From positions 1 through 13,702 of the forward strand of contig JBDIBK010000109.1 of NCBI GenBank assembly GCA_039812845.1: 13,702 bases of DNA. Reading direction: 5' to 3'. Shown piece after piece: positions 1 through 6,140 of this stretch (within the stretch, counting starts at the first letter, position 1; every line of letters starts with the position of its first letter). The notes beneath the pieces were generated by a model. That model had not been told where the DNA came from. It saw only the letters and a program-made list of their open reading frames with translations, and ran no database searches. The position numbers and the translations under genes were made by a program. Origin of the DNA: JACTMJ01 sp039812845. Lineage in GTDB: Bacteria > Acidobacteriota > Terriglobia > Bryobacterales > Bryobacteraceae.

Positions 1-1248
1 CGGGATGGCTGGCTGGGGCGGGGTGGGGGACTCCAATTCGTTCTCCAGGCGGTCAAAGATGCGGTTGAGCCCGGCAACCAGTGCGCCGCGGAGGGAGACG
101 TCTTCGCCGATGTTCGAAAGCTCGAGCTTCACGGGCCAGCGAATCACCGATTCGAACACCGGGCGGATCCGGTCAAAGAGCGCGGTGAAGAGGGGGCCGA
201 TCAGGATAATCTTGCCGGGGTCGTAGCAGGCGGAGACATTGGCGATCGCCGTTCCGAGCACCCCAGCCAGTTCCTGAATGTATTCTTCCGCCGATTTCTG
301 ACCCTGGCTGGCCGCTTGCAGCAATGCCTGCAGCGGCGGTCTTGCCTTCAAAAGGTCCGCCAGCGGGCCGGGCGAACTGCGGGCCAGTTGGCCGATGCGT
401 TCGGTAACCCGGTCCATGGCAACGATGGATTCGAGGTGGCCCCGGTCACCGCTGGAGACGGCAACGATCGAAGGGACCGGAACCATGTGCGCGATTTCGC
501 CCGCGGCCCAGTGCTGGCCATGGTAGGGAGAGCCATTCAAACAGATGCCAAGACCGATGCCGGTATCCAGTTGGATGAGCCCAAAGATCTGCTCTCCCCT
601 CCCGCCCCCGTAACGGGCTTCCGCCAGCACGGCCAGGTTCACGTCGTTATCGACCACGACCGGCACGCCAAACTCCCAGTGCAGCGCGGAACCGAGCGAA
701 ACATCCCGCCAGCCAAGGACATTGTCCGCTTCGAGCACGATGCCGTTGCGCACGTCGACCACACCCGGAACCGAAACAGAGATCAGACGGCGATGGGGCG
801 GAACGGCCGCCGCGCTTTGCAAGACCGAACGGATCGCTTCCTTCAGGGTGTTGATGACAAACTCCGGGCCGAGTTCCAGCCGGATCGGAACCGCCACCTG
901 ATTTGTTACGGAACCGTCCAGGCGCGCCTCCCATACCTTCACGGTCGAGGTCGAAATGCTGGCGGCGATGACGAGGCCGCAATCTTTGTTGAAGCGAAGC
1001 AAGGTGGGCTTCTTGCCGCGGCGAGTGACCGATTCCGGCTGCCCGACTTCGAGAACCAGTCCTCGGGAGAGCAGATCCGCAACCTGCTCGGAAACCGTGG
1101 GCTTGCTGAGGCGGCTGATCCGCGCAAGGTCCGACCGGGAATGCGGGCCGCATTCCCGCAACAGGGTGAACAGGCTCACCGTGTTCATGGTCTTCATCCG
1201 AAGCGGGCTTACTCGACGGGAGAAGGATCCCGGAGCCTTCACGATCAT
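1..1248 (-). CDS. ROK-family transcriptional regulator (3' end outside window)
   Basis: Probable sugar-responsive repressor of the NagC/Mlc/XylR type. The minus frame is open from ATG 1248-1246 to the window edge: 416 codons without a stop, already longer than a typical ROK repressor (about 380-410 residues), so little is probably missing. A winged-helix DNA-binding domain covers about residues 20-80, with its helix-turn-helix at 37-65 (SRSDLARISRLSKPTVSEQV). The ROK domain follows, about 85-395, with the conserved DNDVN at 200-204, a GTG-type phosphate loop (LDTGIGLGI, about 225-235) and GEIAHM at 250-255. The family's zinc motif CxCGxxGC is lost: the three cysteine positions are Val264, Ser266 and His271. 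A proline-rich tail ends the visible part. The RBS is AGGAAG about 7 nt before the ATG. It diverges from a TonB receptor gene, its likely target. The family call is firm; the ligand is unknown. Confidence 0.93.
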   Translation of the reverse strand, partial: MIVKAPGSFSRRVSPLRMKTMNTVSLFTLLRECGPHSRSDLARISRLSKPTVSEQVADLLSRGLVLEVGQPESVTRRGKKPTLLRFNKDCGLVIAASISTSTVKVWEARLDGSVTNQVAVPIRLELGPEFVINTLKEAIRSVLQSAAAVPPHRRLISVSVPGVVDVRNGIVLEADNVLGWRDVSLGSALHWEFGVPVVVDNDVNLAVLAEARYGGGRGEQIFGLIQLDTGIGLGICLNGSPYHGQHWAAGEIAHMVPVPSIVAVSSGDRGHLESIVAMDRVTERIGQLARSSPGPLADLLKARPPLQALLQAASQGQKSAEEYIQELAGVLGTAIANVSACYDPGKIILIGPLFTALFDRIRPVFESVIRWPVKLELSNIGEDVSLRGALVAGLNRIFDRLENELESPTPPQPAIP

Positions 1249-1294
1249 GGAGTGACTTCCTTTTTCCTGATTGTAAGCTGGATAAACGATTCTT

Positions 1295-1327
1295 GATCCC
1301 TGCAAGAAACGAGATTTTTGCGGGATC
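1295..1327 (-). promoter_or_regulatory. Hairpin in the leader of the ROK regulator gene
   Basis: GATCCC (1295-1300), a single bulged T at 1301, and GCAA (1302-1305) pair with TTGC (1318-1321) and GGGATC (1322-1327). This gives a 10-bp stem with one bulge and a 12-nt loop. A competing longer-range pairing exists between GCTGGAT (1277-1283) and ATCCAGC (1325-1331). It lies 47-80 nt upstream of the ROK start codon, so it could be a leader structure or a protein-binding dyad. The role is inferred. Confidence 0.4.
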
Positions 1328-1350
1328 CAGCCGAATTCGGTCGCCTGCCC

Positions 1351-1375
1351 GCCTCATATTACAGCAAAATGAGGC
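1351..1375. promoter_or_regulatory. Operator-like inverted repeat GCCTCAT-N11-ATGAGGC, upstream of ROK gene
   Basis: Perfect 7-bp arms at 1351-1357 and 1369-1375 are separated by 11 nt. Read on the minus strand, the right side of the dyad contains TAATAT (1361-1356), a possible -10 box for the ROK gene about 108 nt before its ATG. No good -35 box was found. The half-site spacing of about two helical turns suits a dimeric repressor, so autoregulation by the ROK protein is a reasonable inference. Confidence 0.45.
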
Positions 1376-1546
1376 AAAATTGGAGACCTTGACGCTTTCT
1401 CCAGGACAATCCGTTCCGCGACCGGAAAGCGGACGAACCGGGTTTCGAGCGAATCGACGGCCTGAAAGAGGGTGTCACCTCGGACAATTGTTATCTGTTC
1501 TTACGCGCGTGAGGGCGGAGAGGCGAGCTATGCCGTCGCATCAGAG

Positions 1547-1566
1547 ACATTAATTAATTTTAATGT
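1547..1566. promoter_or_regulatory. AT-only dyad ACATTAA-N6-TTAATGT in the divergent region
   Basis: Perfect 7-bp arms (1547-1553 and 1560-1566) flank TTAATT. The dyad lies in an island almost without G or C, in otherwise GC-rich DNA, between the divergent ROK and TonB receptor genes. Known ROK operators (Mlc/NagC type) are AT-rich inverted repeats, so this is a candidate binding site. No binding is shown. Confidence 0.4.
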
Positions 1567-1776
1567 TAATCGTGTTCTGTATTTCGGGAGACGAGGGCGG
1601 CGTTCTGGAGGCGGACAATCTCGTTCCGTGATCGGTGGCAATCCATGCGAAACCCGCCAAAATGCGGTATCGGAAGGCATACAGCGTGAACCGCGCGACA
1701 GCGCGTGAAGGGCGGAACGCTTCCGGAGAGCCCCTGTGGATCATGCAACTCCGCGCTCCATTCCGGTTAAAACGTG

Positions 1777-1805
1777 TTGACAATTGAAGCCACTCCAAGT
1801 ATTGT
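1777..1805 (+). promoter_or_regulatory. Sigma70-like promoter of the TonB receptor gene
   Basis: A perfect -35 box TTGACA (1777-1782), a 17-nt spacer and TATTGT (1800-1805, 4 of 6 to consensus) predict a start near 1812 and a leader of about 90 nt before the ATG at 1903. The promoter is itself roughly symmetric: TTGACAAT (1777-1784) and ATTGTTAA (1801-1808) match as an inverted repeat at 7 of 8 positions, so a dimeric regulator could sit directly on it. Confidence 0.6.
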
Positions 1806-1902
1806 TAATTCACCTCACTAAACGGGCGACTCCGATCGGGACGTCGCCTGACCAGGGGAAACTCACTTTGGTGCGCAGTTTGCGCCGATGTCCGGAGGCT
1901 TT

Positions 1903-4900
1903 ATGACGATTGCCAGAATGACTTTTGTCATCCTTGCGGCTTTCCTATTGGCACTTCCCAGCTACCCTCAGGCCTCGAGCGGCCGCATTAGCGGCACGGT
2001 GCGGGATGAGAGCCAATCCGTAATTCCAAATGCCAACCTCGAACTGACGAACACGGCGACGGGAGTCACGTTTCGCACGGTTTCAAACAACGTTGGTTTC
2101 TACATCTTTCCGGGACTGGTTCCCGGCAACTATGAACTGGAAGCATCCTCGCCGGGGATGCAGAAATACACCGTGGCCGCGGTCGTACAGGTGCAGCAGA
2201 GCCTCGTGATCGACCCGGTCATGCGCGTAGGGTCGAGCGCCACGAAAGTGGAGGTGGTCGCGGTTGCACCGCTGGTAACCGTGGACAATCCGACTCTCGG
2301 CAGCGTGCTCGAACGGGCGCGGATTGAGCAGTTGCCCATCAACGGACGGAACGTAACCAGCCTGCTGGCGACCGTCCCTGGAATGGAAGGCAACCGCGCT
2401 TTCGGCATGCGCATGGGATCGCAGGAACTGGTGCTGGATGGCGCCAACTTGGCGGACCGCTTTCTTGGCGGTGATCCTCAGCGGCTGCCCAGCCTCGAAT
2501 CCGTCGAGGAATTCAAGGTGGAGAACAACAACTCCTCCGCCAAGTTCTCCCGGCCGACCTCGATCATGCTTTCCACCCGGAGCGGCACGAACGCCTTCCA
2601 TGGATCGCTCTTCGAAACGCACCGAAACAACGCAATCGGGAAAGCGCGGCAGCGCCAGGATTACTATTCGAAGCCTCCCCAGTTGATTCGCAACGAGTTT
2701 GGCGGATCCGCTGGCGGCCCGGTGTTTCTTCCCAAGTTTTACGACGGCCGCAACCGCACCTTCTGGTTCTTTGCCTACGAAGGCAACCGTACGGTGAGTT
2801 CGACCACGAAGGGTTTTCGCGTTCCCACGGCGGAGATGCGGCAAGGAGACTTCAGCAACCTCCGCGATTCCCAGGGCCGTTTGATCCAACTCTACGATCC
2901 AATGACTACGAACCCCACGACGTGGGCTCGCCAGCCGATGTCCTACCAAGGGCGCAACAACGTCATTGATCCAGCGCGCATCAGCCCATTGGCCAAGGCG
3001 CTGTACCCGATGATCCCGCTGCCGACCGATCCGGACGTGAACCCGATGGTTGACAACAACTGGTGGGGTCCGGTGCCAAACAACACCACTCAATGGACGA
3101 CCACAACCCGGTTCGACCATCGCTTCTCCGACAACGACAACTTCTACGCCCGGTATACCCAGGGCGGTTCCGAGAACTTCAGGGACTTCTACGGCTTGCC
3201 CACCCTGAACAAGGTGGGGAATACGGTGAACAGCCTGATGCCCAACCGCAGCCTGGCGCTTTCGGAAACCCACACGTTCAGCCCGACGTTCTTCCACGAG
3301 ATCGTGGCGTCGGTATCCCGCAGCAACCGGTTCCTCGGCACCGGCGAACCCGGCGTCAAGTACGCGGATCAACTGGGCCTGCCAAATCCTTTTGATGTGG
3401 CGGGCTGGCCCGGGATTTACAGCACCGGTCTCAGCGGCTACTACTATGAGACGGAAAATACCCAGCGGGCTGCCTTCACCAACTATGTGGTCGACAGCAA
3501 TTTCACCAAGATTGCCGGGAACCACGAACTGCAGTTCGGCGGCCATTTCCGTTATGACCAGTTGAACTACATGCCGGAGCAGCAGCAGATCCAGGGCAAC
3601 ATCAATTTCTCTACTCTGGCAACGTCGCTGTACGACCCCTCGACATCGCGGACGAACCCGCAGCCTACACCGCTCACCGGCGACAACCTCGCCAACATGT
3701 TCCTCGGCGTGGCGAATTACCGGAACAACTTCGTTCGCGGCTACTTCTACGCGCGAACCAAGGAATACGCGCTGTATTTCCAGGACAACTTCAAAGTCAC
3801 TCCGAGACTGACCCTGAACCTGGGCGTCCGGTGGGAATACTGGCCGCCATACTCCGACAAGCGCGGCGTGCTGACCTCGTTTGACCCGGCGACGAAATCC
3901 GTCGTGCTCGGCAATGAACTCAGCGAACTCTACCGGCTGGGCGCGACGCTGCCCGGAATTGTGGACGCCTATACGGCACAGGGCGCGAAGTTCGTCAGCT
4001 ACAAGGATGCGGGATACCCGCGCAACCTGATGAACGGGAACCCGCTGAACTTCGGACCCCGGCTTGGCTTTGCCTATCGGGTGACCGAGGGGAACGCCCC
4101 GCTCGTGATTCGCGGCGGTTTCCGTATGTCTTACTTCCCGGTTCCGCTGGACACCTGGGGACGCCGCATGCGAATGAACGTGCCTCTGACGGCGCCGTTC
4201 ACGAACAATCTGATGGATTCATCAACGTCGCCGGATGGCATCCGCAATTACTGGCTCCGCGCTGTGCCGACCGTAATCGCCGGCCAGAACAGTTCGGATG
4301 CGGTCACTACCGAGAGTCTGGCCTCGCTGACGCGCGGTTCGGCCCTGGTGAGCTACTTTGCCAAGGACCAGCCGGACAGCCGAACGACGGACTGGAACCT
4401 GACTCTCGAAAAGAGCATTGCGGCGAATACCGTAGTGAAAGTGAGCTATGTGGGGAACCACGTCTCCGACCTCGAAATGTATAACCGTTACAACGAGGCC
4501 CCCAGTGACTACATCTGGTACACCACCACCGGCCTGCCGCTGCCGACCGGCCCCTATTCGAACGTGGCTCGCAGGCCCTTCGACCAACAGGTCTACGGCA
4601 CGATCGAGGAATACCAGAAATCCGGCTGGTCCAACTATCACGGGTTCCAGGTGGAACTGGAGCGGCGCTACTCGAACGGAGTCGCCTTCCAGGCCTTCTA
4701 CAACCTCAGCAATGCAATGACCGCCGGGGGCCGCAGCTACAGCGCGGTGGTGCCCAACGTCGAACAGTTCATGCCCAACGCGGTCCCGACGGACTTCGAT
4801 GAGCGCGCGCGCTTCCTGAACTATCAGCGCGACACCACGATTCCCAAGCATCGGGTTCGCTGGAACTGGCTGGTGGATCTGCCATTCGGCAAAGGGAAAA

Positions 4901-5574
4901 AGTTCGGCGGCAATGCCGGATCGGCGCTCGACAAGTTCATCGGCGGCTGGCAGATTGCCGGACTTGGCTATCTGCGCAGCAACTATTGGTCACTCCCTTC
5001 GAACATCTACCCGAACGGGAACCCGATCGAAGTCTACGGAGAAAAGTACGCCATCCAGGATTGCCGCAGCGGCAAGTGCTACCCCGGCTATCTTTACTGG
5101 AACGGCTACATTCCTGCCAACCAGATCAACAGTGTGGATGCAAATGGGAAGCCCAACGGCGTGATGGGGGTTCCGGCGGATTACAAACCGGCCGGCAGCC
5201 CGATGATCCCATGGGGAAGCACCGCACTGCCGGCAAACGCCCCGGCGAACACGGACGTCTCCAGGTACTGGGACACCAACACCGTTTGGATCCCGCTCAA
5301 GAACGGATCCGTGCAGCGGACCACGTTCAACGACAACCTCCATCCCTGGCGGCAGCAGTACTTTGACGGGCCTCGCACCTGGGGTGTGGACGCTTCGATC
5401 ATGAAGAATATCCCCTTCACGGAAACCGTGAGGCTCCGTTTCCAGGCGGACTTCTTCAATGTGTTCAACCATCCCAACAACCCGACTGGCGTTGGCGGCG
5501 ATGGCGTTCTTTCCACCCGCACCAGCGGGAGCGATGCCCGCGAGCTTCAACTGAGCCTGCGGCTGCTCTGGTAA
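1903..5574 (+). CDS. TonB-dependent receptor, Oar-like, with carboxypeptidase-regulatory-like domain
   Basis: Outer-membrane active-transport channel energised by TonB-ExbBD; 1,223 residues. ATG 1903 is preferred because GGAGG (1894-1898) sits 4 nt before it and translation then begins with a clean signal peptide (residues 1 to about 24). ATG 1888 in the same frame has no RBS. Residues 27 to about 110 form the carboxypeptidase-regulatory-like beta-sandwich (GRISGTVRDESQSVIPNANL). A plug domain follows, about 125-230, with the QLPINGRN signature at 143-150. The rest is the beta-barrel, ending in LSLRLLW, whose terminal aromatic residue fits the BAM signal. A CRSGKC pair late in the barrel suggests a disulfide in a surface loop. 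No SusD partner gene is adjacent. The substrate is unknown; the divergent ROK regulator suggests a sugar or glycan. Confidence 0.95.
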   Translation: MTIARMTFVILAAFLLALPSYPQASSGRISGTVRDESQSVIPNANLELTNTATGVTFRTVSNNVGFYIFPGLVPGNYELEASSPGMQKYTVAAVVQVQQSLVIDPVMRVGSSATKVEVVAVAPLVTVDNPTLGSVLERARIEQLPINGRNVTSLLATVPGMEGNRAFGMRMGSQELVLDGANLADRFLGGDPQRLPSLESVEEFKVENNNSSAKFSRPTSIMLSTRSGTNAFHGSLFETHRNNAIGKARQRQDYYSKPPQLIRNEFGGSAGGPVFLPKFYDGRNRTFWFFAYEGNRTVSSTTKGFRVPTAEMRQGDFSNLRDSQGRLIQLYDPMTTNPTTWARQPMSYQGRNNVIDPARISPLAKALYPMIPLPTDPDVNPMVDNNWWGPVPNNTTQWTTTTRFDHRFSDNDNFYARYTQGGSENFRDFYGLPTLNKVGNTVNSLMPNRSLALSETHTFSPTFFHEIVASVSRSNRFLGTGEPGVKYADQLGLPNPFDVAGWPGIYSTGLSGYYYETENTQRAAFTNYVVDSNFTKIAGNHELQFGGHFRYDQLNYMPEQQQIQGNINFSTLATSLYDPSTSRTNPQPTPLTGDNLANMFLGVANYRNNFVRGYFYARTKEYALYFQDNFKVTPRLTLNLGVRWEYWPPYSDKRGVLTSFDPATKSVVLGNELSELYRLGATLPGIVDAYTAQGAKFVSYKDAGYPRNLMNGNPLNFGPRLGFAYRVTEGNAPLVIRGGFRMSYFPVPLDTWGRRMRMNVPLTAPFTNNLMDSSTSPDGIRNYWLRAVPTVIAGQNSSDAVTTESLASLTRGSALVSYFAKDQPDSRTTDWNLTLEKSIAANTVVKVSYVGNHVSDLEMYNRYNEAPSDYIWYTTTGLPLPTGPYSNVARRPFDQQVYGTIEEYQKSGWSNYHGFQVELERRYSNGVAFQAFYNLSNAMTAGGRSYSAVVPNVEQFMPNAVPTDFDERARFLNYQRDTTIPKHRVRWNWLVDLPFGKGKKFGGNAGSALDKFIGGWQIAGLGYLRSNYWSLPSNIYPNGNPIEVYGEKYAIQDCRSGKCYPGYLYWNGYIPANQINSVDANGKPNGVMGVPADYKPAGSPMIPWGSTALPANAPANTDVSRYWDTNTVWIPLKNGSVQRTTFNDNLHPWRQQYFDGPRTWGVDASIMKNIPFTETVRLRFQADFFNVFNHPNNPTGVGGDGVLSTRTSGSDARELQLSLRLLW

Positions 5575-5591
5575 GGGCGAGAATCCGGGAC

Positions 5592-5656
5592 GGGGCGGAA
5601 CCTTCGGTGTGAGGCGGCTCACCGGGCACGCTTCCAGCCAATCCAGGTTCCGCCCC
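5592..5656 (+). terminator. Long inverted repeat just after the TonB receptor gene
   Basis: The arms GGGGCGGAACCT (5592-5603) and AGGTTCCGCCCC (5645-5656) are a perfect 12-bp inverted repeat starting 18 nt past the stop codon. The 41-nt loop holds a second hairpin, GTGAG-GCGG-CTCAC (5609-5622). No T-run follows, so it is more likely an RNA-stabilising 3' structure or part of a tandem termination region than a classical terminator alone. Confidence 0.5.
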
Positions 5657-5688
5657 TTCTCCCAAGCGGAAACGATCATCAATCGATT

Positions 5689-5738
5689 GCGGCTGAGCCC
5701 GTCCGAAACCAATGGACGGCCTCAGCCGCGAACATTTT
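5689..5738 (+). terminator. Intrinsic terminator after the TonB receptor gene
   Basis: A 16-bp stem with a single C-C mismatch: 5689-5704 (GCGGCTGAGCCCGTCC) pairs with 5714-5729, around a 9-nt loop. TTTT follows at 5735-5738 after a 5-nt gap. Stem strength and position suit termination of the receptor transcript and shield the downstream PD40 gene from read-through. An in-frame ATG at 5712 lies in the loop region and is not a believable start. Confidence 0.7.
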
Positions 5739-5739
5739 A

Positions 5740-6056
5740 GATCGCCATTCCGACGCCACGCGCGGCCGTCCCAAAGCCGCAATCGGCGCGAACCCATCGA
5801 GCGTTTCCCCGCCCCGCATCCCGCGCACGCTGCCCGCGATCACGAGCCAGAACGGGAATTCCTCGAACTCGCCGTTCGCCCCGCCCGCAAAACGCGCTAT
5901 ACCTTGCAGGAGAACAAGTTTCATAGGCCAGGCTTGCGTGGGCCGCCTCCGCCGCAAGGCACGCCAAGCGCGGCGCGAAACGGAACCGGCTCCGCTTCGG
6001 GCACGAGCATCTCTCGCCGAAGATGCAAGCCGCGGTTCCGGAAGAAGGGATACTCC
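5740..6056. other. Non-coding stretch between the TonB receptor and PD40 genes
   Basis: About 320 bases without a supported gene. Open frames exist on both strands, but they have no RBS, begin or end inside the terminator hairpin and resemble no known protein. A short AGAAGG-N6-CCTTCT dyad (6043-6060) lies at its right end and touches the -35 region of the next promoter. Confidence 0.5.
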
Positions 6057-6085
6057 TTCTCACCGTTTGCTCATTGCGTTATAGT
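6057..6085 (+). promoter_or_regulatory. Candidate promoter of the PD40 gene
   Basis: TTCTCA (6057-6062, 4 of 6 to the -35 consensus), a 17-nt spacer and TATAGT (6080-6085, 5 of 6 to the -10 consensus) predict a transcript starting near 6092. This supports a start codon at 6099, 6120 or 6141 rather than far upstream. Confidence 0.5.
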
Positions 6086-6140
6086 TAGCGGAAATCGCAT
6101 GTTCCGCCATTTGAATCGAATGGCGGAGAGGCCTCTGGGA

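Noticed and set aside
316..1296. 326-codon plus-strand open frame opposite the ROK gene
   Set aside because: It is the antisense shadow of the ROK frame in high-GC DNA; the translation is Arg/His/Asp-rich and matches no family.
2083..3546. 487-codon minus-strand frame inside the TonB receptor gene
   Set aside because: It lies wholly inside a confidently assigned gene and has low-complexity composition typical of antisense frames.
5679..5957. Minus-strand frame of 92 codons with a plausible-looking inner start (MKLVLLQGIARF)
   Set aside because: No RBS, no recognised homology, and its 3' end runs through the terminator stem.
5712..6140. N-terminal extension of the PD40 protein to ATG 5712
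   Set aside because: The ATG lies in the terminator hairpin, has no RBS and is upstream of the predicted promoter at 6057-6085; the extra residues are Arg/Pro-rich and not protein-like.
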